Source: Streptomyces formicae (lineage in GTDB: Bacteria > Actinomycetota > Actinomycetes > Streptomycetales > Streptomycetaceae). From it: a stretch of 64,000 nt of DNA. Made by a program: the position numbers and the translations under genes. How positions within the stretch are numbered: position 1 is the stretch's first letter; every line of letters begins with the position of its first letter. Below are positions 1 to 8,714 of this stretch, in pieces. Location: assembly GCF_002556545.1 (NCBI RefSeq), contig NZ_CP022685.1, positions 1,054,001 to 1,118,000 on the forward strand, in the 5' to 3' direction. Under the pieces are notes generated by a model. It did not search any database, had not been told where the DNA came from, and saw only the letters and a program-made list of their open reading frames with translations.

Positions 1-98
1 TGATCCTGTGGCGCATCGCACGCGGGCGTTATGCCCGTTGGGACCAGGCATGGGACAAGGCGGGCCCCGACTGGGGCAGGACCGGCACCGGCTCCTGA
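1..98 (+). CDS. C-terminal tail of a membrane protein (Rv1733c-like), 5'-truncated
   Basis: The frame beginning at base 3 is open from the window edge to a TGA at 96-98 and encodes about 31 residues with an actinobacterial look (ILWRIARGRYARWDQAWDKA, then GPDWGRTGTGS). The basic, tryptophan-rich tail following a hydrophobic residue run resembles the cytoplasmic end of Rv1733c-family two-helix membrane proteins of Streptomyces and mycobacteria. Only the tail is in the window, so the family assignment rests on resemblance and the function is unknown. Confidence 0.6.
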   Translation, partial: ILWRIARGRYARWDQAWDKAGPDWGRTGTGS

Positions 99-272
99 GC
101 GACCCGCCGTCGCGGTCACGCAGGTGAGAGCCTGGGCATCGGGTCAACTCGCCCTGCCCGCGCGCGCTACGGTGGACCGGCCGAAGTCTTCGGCTCCTCG
201 CGCATCGACACCGCACGACGCGGCCATCGACGCGAGATCCCGCGTACGACGAGGTGGGGGCAGAGCAACTCC

Positions 273-2678
273 ATGGCACAGGGCACGGTCCAGGTGACGC
301 ACACCGGCACGTCGCGGTGGCGGCGCCGCACCGGCGAATACGCATCGCTCGCCGCTGCCTTGGAGGCCGCGAGCGACGGAGACGTACTGACCGTCAACGC
401 GGGCACCTACCGCGAGAACCTCGTCATCCAGCGTGCGGTGACCCTGCGCGGCCCGGAGGGCTCCCCCGGCTCCGTGCGCATCGCGCCCTCCGAGGGAGTA
501 CCGCTCACCGTCCGTGCCTCCGCGCTCGTCCAGGACCTGCACATCGAGGGCCAGGACTCCTCCGCGCCCGCGCTGCTCGTCGAGGACGGCGCCCCCGAGC
601 TCACCGACATCCGTGTCGTGACGCGCTCCGCGGCCGGGATCGAGGTCCGCGGCGGCGCGCGCCCGACCGTGCGCCGCTGCACCGTCGACAACCCCGGCGG
701 CATCGGCATCGCCGTGCTCGACGGGGGCGGCGGCGTCTACGAGGAGTGCGAGATCGTCGCGGCGGGCCAGTCCGGTGTCGCGGTGCGCGGCGGCGCGCAC
801 CCCCGTCTGGAGCGCTGCCGCGTGCACCACGCGTCGGGCGCGGGGCTCTCGGCGACCGGTGAGCACACCGGCCTGGAGGCCATCGGCTGCGAGGTGTACG
901 AGGTCAAGGGCACCGGGGTGCAGATCACCGGGCGCGCGACGGCGCACCTGACCGACTGCGACGTGCACCGCACCACGTCCGACGGCGTCACGCTCGACAC
1001 GGACGCCGTGCTGACCCTCGCCGACTGCCGCATCCACGACATCCCGGAGAACGCGATCGACCTGCGCTCGCGCTCGGTGCTCACGCTGACCCGGTCCACG
1101 GTCCGGCAGTTCGGGCGCAACGGCCTCTCCGTGTGGGACCCCGGCACGCGCGTGGACGCCAACCAGTGCGAGATCCACGACAGTACGGGCGACTATCCGG
1201 CGGTGTGGGTCAGCGACGGCGCGACCGCCGTCCTGGAGTCCTGCCGGGTGCACGACGTGCCCGACGCCCTGTTCGTCCTCGACCGGGGCTCGCGCGCCGA
1301 CGTCGTCGACAGCGACCTGTCCCAGGTGCGCAACACGGCGGTGTCGGTGAGCGACGGCGCGACGGCGCAGCTCGACGACTGCCGCATCCGCGAGGCCGCC
1401 ACGGGCGCGTGGTTCCGCGACCACGGCAGCGGCGGCACGCTGGCGAACTGCACGGTCGACAGCGTGCAGACCGGCGTGATCGTCACCAAGGGCGCGGACC
1501 CCACCCTGGAGCGCTGCACCGTCGACTCGCCCGCCGAGGCGGGCTTCTACGTCTCCGCGGGCGGCCGGGGCACCTTCCACGGCTGCCGGGTCTCCGGCAG
1601 CGGCGGGTACGGCTTCCACGTCATCGACGGATGCCGTACGACGCTGCGCAAGTGCCGTACGGAACGGTGCGCGCGCGGCGGCTTCGAGTTCTCGGAGGAG
1701 GGGCCGCTGGTCGAGGACTGCACGAGCGACGAGAGCGGTGGCCTGCGGACGCCGACGACCGCCGCGCAGGAGACGCCCGCCGTGCAGACGGCCACGCAGA
1801 CCGTCGGGCTGCTCGGCTCCGTGCCCGCCCAGCAGGCCCCGCAGCCACCGGCGCCCGAGCCTGCCGCCCGTGCTTCCAAGGAGGTGCTCGGCGAACTCGA
1901 CGCCCTGGTCGGTCTGGACAGCGTCAAGCGCGAGGTGCGCGCCCTCACCGACATGATCGAGGTGGGCAGGCGCAGGCAGCAGGCCGGGCTCAAGGCCGCG
2001 TCGGTCCGGCGCCATCTGGTCTTCACCGGCTCCCCCGGCACGGGCAAGACCACCGTCGCGCGGCTCTACGGCGAGATCCTGGCCTCGCTCGGCGTCCTGG
2101 AGAGCGGCCACCTGGTCGAGGTGTCCCGTGTCGACCTGGTCGGCGAGCACATCGGCTCGACGGCGATCCGTACGCAGGAGGCCTTCGACCGGGCGCGCGG
2201 CGGTGTCCTGTTCATCGACGAGGCGTACGCGCTCTCGCCCGAGGACTCCGGGCGCGACTTCGGCCGCGAGGCCATCGACACGCTGGTGAAGCTGATGGAG
2301 GACCACCGCGAGGCCGTGGTGGTGATCGTCGCGGGGTACACCGAGGAGATGCGGCGCTTCCTCTCGGTCAACCCCGGTGTGGCGTCCCGTTTCTCGCGGA
2401 CCATCACCTTCAGCGACTACCTGCCCGAGGAACTCCTCCGGATCGTGGAGCAGCAGGCCGACGAGCACGAGTACCGCCTGGGCACGGGTACGTCCGAGGC
2501 GCTCCTGAAGTACTTCACCGCGCTCCCGAAGGGGCCCGCTTTCGGCAACGGCCGCACCGCGCGGCAGACCTTCGAGGCGATGGTGGAGCGGCACGCGGGA
2601 CGGGTCGCCCAGGTGGGCGAGCCGAGCACGGACGATCTCACCCTGCTGTATCCGGAGGATCTGCCGGAGCTGGTGTGA
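273..2678 (+). CDS. Right-handed beta-helix repeat protein fused to a CbxX/CfxQ-type AAA+ ATPase
   Basis: 801 residues in two parts. Residues about 30-490 are a long series of roughly 22-23-residue repeats rich in Gly, Asp, Cys and Val (recurring patterns such as ATAQLDDCRI and ADPTLERCTV), the signature of a NosD/pectate-lyase-like parallel beta-helix. After a Pro/Gln/Ala-rich linker (about 500-535) comes a CbxX/CfxQ (EccA-like) AAA+ module: Walker A GSPGTGKT at 586-593, Walker B VLFIDEAYA with D649/E650, and a sensor region near VNPGVASRFSR. AAA+ modules of this family remodel partner proteins using ATP; a solenoid fused to one suggests substrate or scaffold recognition, but the substrate is unknown. 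No signal peptide is visible, so it should be cytoplasmic. Its 3' end overlaps the convergent hydrolase gene by 41 bp. No EccC, Esx or other type VII secretion gene is nearby, so an ESX role is not supported here. Confidence 0.85.
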   Translation: MAQGTVQVTHTGTSRWRRRTGEYASLAAALEAASDGDVLTVNAGTYRENLVIQRAVTLRGPEGSPGSVRIAPSEGVPLTVRASALVQDLHIEGQDSSAPALLVEDGAPELTDIRVVTRSAAGIEVRGGARPTVRRCTVDNPGGIGIAVLDGGGGVYEECEIVAAGQSGVAVRGGAHPRLERCRVHHASGAGLSATGEHTGLEAIGCEVYEVKGTGVQITGRATAHLTDCDVHRTTSDGVTLDTDAVLTLADCRIHDIPENAIDLRSRSVLTLTRSTVRQFGRNGLSVWDPGTRVDANQCEIHDSTGDYPAVWVSDGATAVLESCRVHDVPDALFVLDRGSRADVVDSDLSQVRNTAVSVSDGATAQLDDCRIREAATGAWFRDHGSGGTLANCTVDSVQTGVIVTKGADPTLERCTVDSPAEAGFYVSAGGRGTFHGCRVSGSGGYGFHVIDGCRTTLRKCRTERCARGGFEFSEEGPLVEDCTSDESGGLRTPTTAAQETPAVQTATQTVGLLGSVPAQQAPQPPAPEPAARASKEVLGELDALVGLDSVKREVRALTDMIEVGRRRQQAGLKAASVRRHLVFTGSPGTGKTTVARLYGEILASLGVLESGHLVEVSRVDLVGEHIGSTAIRTQEAFDRARGGVLFIDEAYALSPEDSGRDFGREAIDTLVKLMEDHREAVVVIVAGYTEEMRRFLSVNPGVASRFSRTITFSDYLPEELLRIVEQQADEHEYRLGTGTSEALLKYFTALPKGPAFGNGRTARQTFEAMVERHAGRVAQVGEPSTDDLTLLYPEDLPELV

Positions 2679-5007
2679 CGGTTTCCTGAGCCCGCGGGGC
2701 GCCCGCGCCCGGCGGCCGGGGCGGCGGAACGCTGTGCTTCAGGCGGGCGAGCAGCTTGGCGCGTTCCTCCGCGAAGGCCGGGTCGGCCTGGTACTCGCCG
2801 TGGCCGAGGATCGGCGCGGGCAGCGGGTGCGCCTCCGTACGGCCGTAGGCGAGCGGGTCCTTGAGGGCGTCGCGGTCGACCTGCGGGCCGCATTCGCCGG
2901 GCAGGCGTACGGGGCCGCCGATCGGGTCCGTGGCGCGGTACAGATTGCGCCAGCAGTCGACCTCGCGGTGCAGTGAGGTGAGGGCCGCGGGACCGAAGTG
3001 GGCGGGGAACCAGCGGCCGTAGAGCCGCTCCAGGGGCGAGCCGTAGGTGAGCAGGGCGACGCGTCTGCGGACCGAGGGGCGCAGCTGCCAGGCGGCGGCC
3101 GCGGCCAGGACGCTGCCCTGGGAGTGCCCGGAGAGGACGAGCCTGCCGCCCGTGGAGCGTGTCCAGGCGGCCATGCGCCAGGTCAGGTCGGGCACCGCGC
3201 GCTCGGCGTAGCAGGGCGGGGCGAAGGGGTGGGCCGCGCGCGGCCAGAAGGTGCCGACGTCCCAGAGGATGCCGATGGTGCGGCGGGCCGACGGGTCGCG
3301 GTAGGCGCGGCGTCCCCAGGTGACGAAGAGTATGAAGCCGAGACCGATCAGCCAGGAGCCGAGTGCCTGCGCGGTCTGCGCGGCCGCCGCCACCACGTCG
3401 GGCTGGCCCTGCGCGGCCTTGCCCGGCACCTTCTCCGTCAGCAACGCGCCGGTGAGGGCGCCCGCGCCGAGCAGCAGCGTCACCGCGGAGATGATGCCGA
3501 CGAGCACGGGGGCGCGGTCGGTGAGGGTGGCACGCGCGCGTTTGCTCGCGATGCGGCGGGTGCGCTCGGAGTCCTCGCGCTCCGCCTCGTCCGGGTAGTC
3601 GAGGCCCACCCTCTCCATCTCGCGGCGCTTGAGCCGCAGCGTACGGATGCCGAACCAGGCGCAGAGCAGCGCGACGACGATCAGGAGCGGCGGGATCACG
3701 GAAGCCTGCCAAGTGAGCAGGACCGGCGGTCCGTCGATGGTGCCGCCCGCGCCCGGCGAGCCCCCGCCGTCCAGCCAGTCGGCGACGCGCTGGGCGCCGC
3801 CGCCGGACATCACGCCGCCGAGCGCGCAGGCCAGCATGGCGACGGCGGGGCCGCCGAAGCCGCGGATGGCGGTGCGGGAGTCGGGCGACGTGCGGAACAG
3901 GAAGTACGCCGCCCCCGCGAGGGCGAGGACCAGGATGCCCTGCACGAGCGCGATGCCACCGAACGTCGCGTCGCCCGGCAGCCTTCCCACGGAGCGCCAG
4001 CCGGGGCGCGACCACCCGGCGTAGAGCAGGACGAGTACGAGCTGTGTGAGCGCGCTCACCGGGAGCCAGCGCACGAGCGACGTGTCGAGACGGCGGTCGA
4101 GCTTGTTCTCGCTGCGCCCCCTGCGGCACACCACCCACACCACAACGACGCCGCCGAGCATCATGGTGAAGTTCAGGAGCCAGCCGAGGGAGTCGAGCAG
4201 GCCGGGGCCGCCGGGGCGCCGGTCGTGGCGGGCGGCCGGGGCGCCGACCGCCGCGGCGACGGTGAGGAACCCGGCGGCCGTGTGGGCCGCGCGCAGCCGG
4301 GCCACCAGCCTGCGGCCGTACCAGAAGCCGGGCCTGCCGAGCGCGGTGCGGCTGGTCTCCTCCTCCGGGTCGGCCTGGTGGGGCAGCGGCTGCTGGGACT
4401 CGTACGCGCTCCAGGTGCGGTGCGAGAGGTACCAGAGCAGGCCGGTGAGCGCGGCGGGCACGAGCGCGGCGAGGGCGAGGCGGCGCCCTGGCTGGGACCA
4501 CCAGCCGCCGTGCCCGGAGGCGTCGGCCGACAGGAAGCCGAGCCAGGAGCGGCCTTCGGTGCACCGCGGCGTGCCCGCGCACTGCCAGGCCGTCAGATCG
4601 AGCGCGACCTCGCAGGCCGCGGCGACGAGCAGCACGGTGAGGGTGAGGCCCGTGAGGCGGACCAGGAGGCCGTAGGTGCGCACGAGGCGCTTGCGGTGGC
4701 GGGATGTGGGGCGCATCCAGTGCGCGAGGTTGACCACCATGAAGGGCAGCAGCAGGAGCCACAGGGCGCGCGAGCCGTTGCCCGAGGTGAGGTTGCACCA
4801 GACGTACGCCTCGGGCACGGGTTTGCCCCGGTAGTCGTCGGGGCGCCGCTCGGCGTCGGCGTCCTCCGTGCGGCGGAAGACGGCCGCCGTCTCGTCGCCG
4901 GAGACCCGCACGGTCCGCGGGTCGCCGAGCATCTCTTCCGGTGTCGTTCCCCCGACTCCATGGACCAGGAGTTCCAGGGCGGTCTCGTCCTGCGTCGCAC
5001 GCTCCAC
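2638..5007 (-). CDS. Large integral membrane protein with split alpha/beta-hydrolase motifs
   Basis: 789 residues from a GTG start. The N-terminus has a hydrolase-type strand and loop (ALELLVHGVGGTTPEE), the middle (about residues 80-560) carries some ten hydrophobic helices in two blocks, and the C-terminal 170 residues contain a nucleophile elbow GHSQGS (Ser near residue 628), an RATDPIGGP segment and a late His (ILGHGEYQ) that could complete a Ser-Asp-His triad. I infer a membrane-bound lipase or esterase whose hydrolase core is interrupted by a membrane domain; substrate unknown. Homologous proteins are usually annotated only as Streptomyces integral membrane proteins. Convergent with, and overlapping by 41 bp, the beta-helix/AAA+ gene. 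Confidence 0.75.
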   Translation of the reverse strand: MERATQDETALELLVHGVGGTTPEEMLGDPRTVRVSGDETAAVFRRTEDADAERRPDDYRGKPVPEAYVWCNLTSGNGSRALWLLLLPFMVVNLAHWMRPTSRHRKRLVRTYGLLVRLTGLTLTVLLVAAACEVALDLTAWQCAGTPRCTEGRSWLGFLSADASGHGGWWSQPGRRLALAALVPAALTGLLWYLSHRTWSAYESQQPLPHQADPEEETSRTALGRPGFWYGRRLVARLRAAHTAAGFLTVAAAVGAPAARHDRRPGGPGLLDSLGWLLNFTMMLGGVVVVWVVCRRGRSENKLDRRLDTSLVRWLPVSALTQLVLVLLYAGWSRPGWRSVGRLPGDATFGGIALVQGILVLALAGAAYFLFRTSPDSRTAIRGFGGPAVAMLACALGGVMSGGGAQRVADWLDGGGSPGAGGTIDGPPVLLTWQASVIPPLLIVVALLCAWFGIRTLRLKRREMERVGLDYPDEAEREDSERTRRIASKRARATLTDRAPVLVGIISAVTLLLGAGALTGALLTEKVPGKAAQGQPDVVAAAAQTAQALGSWLIGLGFILFVTWGRRAYRDPSARRTIGILWDVGTFWPRAAHPFAPPCYAERAVPDLTWRMAAWTRSTGGRLVLSGHSQGSVLAAAAAWQLRPSVRRRVALLTYGSPLERLYGRWFPAHFGPAALTSLHREVDCWRNLYRATDPIGGPVRLPGECGPQVDRDALKDPLAYGRTEAHPLPAPILGHGEYQADPAFAEERAKLLARLKHSVPPPRPPGAGAPRAQETVTPAPADPPDTAG

Positions 5008-5212
5008 TGTTCGGCTTCCCCCGAGATGCGTGGTGTCAGGGGACCAGGATCCCGGCTCGCGGGCCCCGGCGCATCGGCCGTCACGGAATCTCCCCGTTCC
5101 GGCCGTGCGCGCCCTCCGGGCGGTGGCACGGGTGTCGGTGCCGCGTGCGAGGATGAGGCAGCGCGCCGGACGGGCGCGAGGGGCGTGACGAGGCGGAAGG
5201 GCCGGACCGGGA

Positions 5213-6118
5213 TTGAGCGAGAATCAGAACCTCCTCGCCGAGCAGCGCCGTGCCCTCATCCTCGACGAGGTGCGCCGTCGCGGCGGTGTCCGTGTCAACG
5301 AACTCACCCGGAAGCTCGGCGTCTCGGACATGACGGTCCGCCGTGACCTCGACGCGCTCGCCCGCCAGGGGGTCCTGGAGAAGGTGCACGGCGGCGCGGT
5401 GCCCGTGGTCGAGGCGAGCACGCACGAGCCGGGCTTCGAGGCCAAGTCGGGCCTCGAACTCACCGCCAAGGAGGACATCGCGCGAACCGCGGCGTCCCTG
5501 GTGTCGCCGGGCACGGCGATCGCGCTCTCCGGCGGCACGACGACGTACGCACTCGCCCACCACCTCCTCGACGTGCCGGATCTGACGGTGGTCACCAACT
5601 CGGTGCGGGTCGCGGACGTGTTCCACTCCGCGCAGCGCAGCTCCGGCCAGCGCCAGGGCGCGGCGACGGTCGTCCTCACCGGTGGCGTGCGCACCCCTTC
5701 GGACTCGCTGGTGGGCCCGGTGGCCGACCAGGCCATCGGCGCGCTCCACTTCGACGTCCTGTTCCTCGGTGTGCACGGCATATCGCCGGAGGCCGGTCTC
5801 TCGACGCCGAACCTCGCGGAGGCGGAGACCAACCGGCGCCTCGTGCAGTCGGCGCGGCGCGTCATCGTGGTCGCCGACCACACCAAGTGGGGCACGGTGG
5901 GCCTGAGTTCGTTCGCCACGCTCACCCAGGTCGACACGCTGGTGACGGACGCGGGGCTGCCCGCGGACGCGCGGACGGAGATCTCCGAGCACCTGCACCG
6001 CCTCGTGGTCGCGGGCGAGCCGGAGGGCACGGTCGGCGCCTATGACGCCGAGGACGCGACGGGCGGGGCGAGCCCGGCCGGAGCGACCGAACCGGCCGAA
6101 CCCACGGCGGACCTGTAA
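5213..6118 (+). CDS. DeoR/GlpR-family transcriptional regulator
   Basis: 301 residues. Residues about 6-60 form a DeoR winged helix-turn-helix (RRALILDEVRRRGGVRVNEL, then VSDMTVRRDLDAL and the hallmark KVHGGAV). The rest is the DeoRC sugar-phosphate sensing domain with GGTTTYALA, a TGGVRTPSDSLVGP phosphate-binding region and VVADHTKWG. Such proteins generally repress sugar or nucleoside catabolic genes and are released by a phosphorylated sugar. The TTG start at 5213 is chosen because a GGAAGG ribosome binding site lies at 5195-5200. No sugar gene adjoins it, so its target is unclear; the C-terminal tail (about 270-301) is low-complexity Gly/Ala/Thr/Pro. The stop codon lies inside the first copy of an 18-nt direct repeat. 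Confidence 0.9.
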   Translation: MSENQNLLAEQRRALILDEVRRRGGVRVNELTRKLGVSDMTVRRDLDALARQGVLEKVHGGAVPVVEASTHEPGFEAKSGLELTAKEDIARTAASLVSPGTAIALSGGTTTYALAHHLLDVPDLTVVTNSVRVADVFHSAQRSSGQRQGAATVVLTGGVRTPSDSLVGPVADQAIGALHFDVLFLGVHGISPEAGLSTPNLAEAETNRRLVQSARRVIVVADHTKWGTVGLSSFATLTQVDTLVTDAGLPADARTEISEHLHRLVVAGEPEGTVGAYDAEDATGGASPAGATEPAEPTADL

Positions 6119-6154
6119 GGGCCGGGCCCCCGTCCGGTAAGGGCCGGGCCCCCG
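6115..6154. repeat. 18-nt direct repeat spanning the deoR stop codon
   Basis: The sequence GTAAGGGCCGGGCCCCCG occurs at 6115-6132 and again, identically, at 6137-6154, separated by four bases. The first copy includes the TAA stop codon of the DeoR gene. The GGGCC/GGCCC content allows a small hairpin, so the region may contribute to transcription termination, but no T-run follows. Confidence 0.7.
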
Positions 6155-6228
6155 CAGACATCTGATGGGCCGCCAGCTATGGTGACGATGCCGGGTCACC
6201 GCCCTATTCCGCTGGGGGTCAGCGTTCG

Positions 6229-6708
6229 ATGGCACGCCAACTGAGCCCTGTGGGGCTGGAGTTCATAGAGTCCGCTCCGCTGCGTCTGGTCTTCGCACGC
6301 GAGGTACGGGCGTCCCCCGAGGTCGTCTACCGCGCGCTCGCCGACGAGGTGACCGACTGGCCGCGGTGGTTCACCGCGGTCACCCTGTGCAGGCCCACCG
6401 ACGGCGGCAAGGGCCGGGAGGTGCACCTCAAGGGCGGCACCCGCTTCCAGGAGTCGATCCTCGTGGCCGAGGGCCCCGAGCGGTACGCCTACCGCATCGA
6501 CGAGTCGAACGCGCCGGGGCTGCGCGCCCTCGTCGAGGAGTGGCGGCTCACCCCGGCAGGACCCGGCACCCGCGTGCAGTGGACGTTCGCCGCGGACGGG
6601 ACGGCCGTGTTCCGGGGCACGCTCAAGCTCGGCCGCGCGGGTCTCGGCCGGGCGTTCCGCGACGCGGTCACGGCGCTCGACCGGCGGCTCGCGGCGGCCG
6701 GGGCGTAG
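6229..6708 (+). CDS. SRPBCC-family (polyketide cyclase/START-like) protein
   Basis: 159 residues with the SRPBCC ligand-binding layout: an N-terminal strand and helix (LVFAREVRASPEVVYRALAD), a WPRWFTAV segment, central strands around RYAYRIDE, and a C-terminal amphipathic helix ending the fold (RAFRDAVTALDRRLAAAG). These helix-grip proteins bind hydrophobic ligands; the length is usual for the family. It stands alone between the DeoR gene and the convergent cysteine desulfhydrase gene, 21 bp from the latter's stop. Its ligand cannot be told from the sequence. Confidence 0.85.
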   Translation: MARQLSPVGLEFIESAPLRLVFAREVRASPEVVYRALADEVTDWPRWFTAVTLCRPTDGGKGREVHLKGGTRFQESILVAEGPERYAYRIDESNAPGLRALVEEWRLTPAGPGTRVQWTFAADGTAVFRGTLKLGRAGLGRAFRDAVTALDRRLAAAGA

Positions 6709-6729
6709 GGACCCGCCGGGGGCACCTCC

Positions 6730-7884
6730 CTATGCGGGCTCGGGCCCGGGCCACGCCCCGGTCGCGAGCAGTGTCTCGATCGCTTGCCCGTACGGTGCGA
6801 TGTCCAGGCCCTGTTCGGCCAGCCACGCGTCCGAGTAGTACTTGTCCAGATAGCGGTCCCCGCCGTCGCAGATCAGGGTGACGACGCTGCCGGTGCGGCC
6901 CGCCGCCACCATCTCGGCGACGATCTTCAGGGCGCTCCACAGGCCCGTGCCGGTGGAGCCGCCCGCCTTGCGGCCGATGGCCTGCTCCAGGGCGCGCACG
7001 GCGGCGACGGACGCCGCGTCCGGCACCTTCATCATGCGGTCGATCGCGCCGGGCACGAAGCTCGGCTCCATGCGGGGCCGCCCGATGCCCTCGATGCGCG
7101 ATCCGCAGTCGCTCGTCGCGTCCGGGTCGTTCTTGGTCCAGCCGTCGAAGAAGCAGGAGTTCTCCGGGTCGGCGACGCAGATGCGGGTGTCGTGCTGGTT
7201 GTAGTGCACGTAGCGCGCGATGGTCGCCGAGGTGCCGCCGGTGCCCGCCGTGGCGACGATCCAGGCGGGATCGGGATAGCGCTCCAACGTCAGCTGCTGG
7301 AACATCGATTCGGCGATGTTGTTGTTGCCGCGCCAGTCGGTGGCCCGTTCCGCGTACGTGAACTGGTCCATGTAGTGGCCGCCGGTCTCGACGGCGAGGG
7401 CGGCCGACTCGGCGTACATCATGCGCGAGTCGTCCACGAAGTGGCACCGGCCGCCGTGGAATTCGATCAGTCGGCACTTCTCGGCGCTGGTCGTGCGCGG
7501 CATCACCGCGATGAAGGGCACGCCGATCAGCTTGGCGAAGTAGGCCTCGGAGACGGCCGTCGAGCCGCTGGACGCCTCGATGACGGGGCGCCCGGGCCGG
7601 ATCCAGCCGTTGCACAGGCCGTAGAGGAAGAGCGAACGGGCGAGGCGGTGCTTGAGGCTGCCGGTGGGGTGGGTGGACTCGTCCTTGAGGTACAGGTCGA
7701 TGCCCCACTGTTCGGGCAGCGGGAAGCGCAGCAGGTGGGTGTCGGCCGAGCGGTTGGCGTCGGCCTGGACCTTGCGGACGGCTTCTTTCAGCCAGGCACG
7801 GTACTCGGCGTCGGAGTGGTCCACGTCGAGCGTGGGCATCGGTTCGTCGGCTCGGACGGGTTGTGGGGTGCTTGGGGTGCTCAC
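6730..7884 (-). CDS. cds1: PLP-dependent cysteine synthase-fold enzyme, Cds1-like L-cysteine desulfhydrase
   Basis: 384 residues of the fold-type II PLP family (cysteine synthase/CBS). The PLP lysine is in the motif [13 protein letters not shown], the substrate loop is [17 protein letters not shown], and the phosphate-binding loop is [15 protein letters not shown]. The long form with NADTHLLR-type N-terminus and SDAEYRAWL is closest to mycobacterial Cds1 (Rv3684), which degrades cysteine to pyruvate, ammonia and sulfide; that specific activity is inferred from family resemblance. It is monocistronic, convergent with the SRPBCC gene. The 300-bp upstream region holds no recognised site. Confidence 0.8.
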   Translation of the reverse strand: MSTPSTPQPVRADEPMPTLDVDHSDAEYRAWLKEAVRKVQADANRSADTHLLRFPLPEQWGIDLYLKDESTHPTGSLKHRLARSLFLYGLCNGWIRPGRPVIEASSGSTAVSEAYFAKLIGVPFIAVMPRTTSAEKCRLIEFHGGRCHFVDDSRMMYAESAALAVETGGHYMDQFTYAERATDWRGNNNIAESMFQQLTLERYPDPAWIVATAGTGGTSATIARYVHYNQHDTRICVADPENSCFFDGWTKNDPDATSDCGSRIEGIGRPRMEPSFVPGAIDRMMKVPDAASVAAVRALEQAIGRKAGGSTGTGLWSALKIVAEMVAAGRTGSVVTLICDGGDRYLDKYYSDAWLAEQGLDIAPYGQAIETLLATGAWPGPEPA

Positions 7885-8187
7885 CGCGGGACTCCTTCGC
7901 GTCGTGCCGGACGCGATTCGACGCGGCCGTACACCTCGATCTTAAACACCCTCCGCACGCTCCTCACCTGCATAAACACACCTTTGAGCACCTCAAAGGC
8001 ACTGCTGGCGCAGTGACGGGGCAAAGGTCAGGAGTAGCCTCGGCAAAGGTCTCTTCGACCTGGCGTGACGTCGTCATGCGTACTGGTGCTCGACGCCGGG
8101 TGCGTGCAGACTGCGACGCAGCGGGACGCCCGTCCCGATCGAAGCGATCGACGCGATTCACCGAAGCGCACAAGGGGGCGGAGCGTC
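7885..8187. other. Intergenic region between divergent cds1 and a small hypothetical gene
   Basis: About 300 bp that is more AT-rich than its surroundings at 7935-8000 (for example TTAAACACC and CATAAACACACC). It must hold the promoters of cds1 (leftward) and the small gene at 8188 (rightward). I see no RNA gene, no convincing ORF and no strong inverted repeat. Confidence 0.5.
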
Positions 8188-8517
8188 ATGGCGGAGCCGG
8201 AGTTCACGGCCACGGGCGTGCGGATCGGGCGGCGCTTGCGCTCCCTCACCCGGGCGGGACAGGTCCGGATCACGGACGGCAGGCTGGAGTTGCTCACCAG
8301 CTACGGCACGGAGATCGACAGCGCGCCGGTGCAGGCGGTGCGCACGGGCAAGCCGTGGTTCGCCGCGGACGACAGGGCCCTCGCCGATGTGAACGGCAGG
8401 CGTTATCTCCTCACCCTCGGCGAGCACGAACCGGCCCCGGGCGAGGGCGGACCGCCTACGGTCCGCGGTTTCCTCGACGCCGTACGCAAGGCCGCCGGTC
8501 ACCGGCCGCGAGGCTGA
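8188..8517 (+). CDS. Conserved hypothetical protein, 109 aa
   Basis: The ATG at 8188 is preferred over upstream in-frame codons because AAGGGGGCGG lies just before it and the residues upstream are low-complexity Arg/Asp. The protein (MAEPEFTATGVRIGRRLRSL...) has about 109 residues, predominantly beta strand and loop with one C-terminal helix (VRGFLDAVRKAAGH), no signal peptide, no membrane segment and no cysteine. I recognise the type as a small cytosolic protein common in Streptomyces but know no function for it. Confidence 0.75.
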   Translation: MAEPEFTATGVRIGRRLRSLTRAGQVRITDGRLELLTSYGTEIDSAPVQAVRTGKPWFAADDRALADVNGRRYLLTLGEHEPAPGEGGPPTVRGFLDAVRKAAGHRPRG

Positions 8518-8565
8518 GCGGGCCCGCGGCACCCTCGCGCGAGTTGCACGCCCGCACCCCCTGGG

Positions 8566-8593
8566 TCACTCTGGTCTCACAACATCACTCTGG
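8566..8593. repeat. Direct repeat TCACTCTGG in a promoter region
   Basis: TCACTCTGG occurs at 8566-8574 and 8585-8593, 19 bp apart (about two helical turns), 120-150 bp before the GTG of the ATP-binding protein gene. It could be a regulator site; no protein is assigned. Confidence 0.4.
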
Positions 8594-8714
8594 GTTTACC
8601 GGCGATGACGCTGCGAACCAGCCCGCCGGCCGTACAGCAGGCGGCAGACCACGCGGCCCCCTGCTGGATCCGAACGTCGTCTTCTTCCGGACCTCAATTC
8701 GGGGAGTCGCAGCC

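Noticed and set aside
31..297. An 88-codon ORF at the left edge
   Set aside because: It overlaps the true C-terminal frame ending at 98 and is composed of Arg/Ala/Pro/Thr low-complexity residues.
144..2594. An 816-codon antisense ORF opposite the beta-helix/AAA+ gene
   Set aside because: It translates to low-complexity Arg/Ala/Gly/Val/Leu without a domain, and arises from the high GC at third positions of the true gene on the plus strand.
273..2678. A type VII secretion role for the AAA+ protein
   Set aside because: EccA-like ATPases are part of ESX systems, but no EccB/C/D, Esx or PE/PPE-like gene is in the window.
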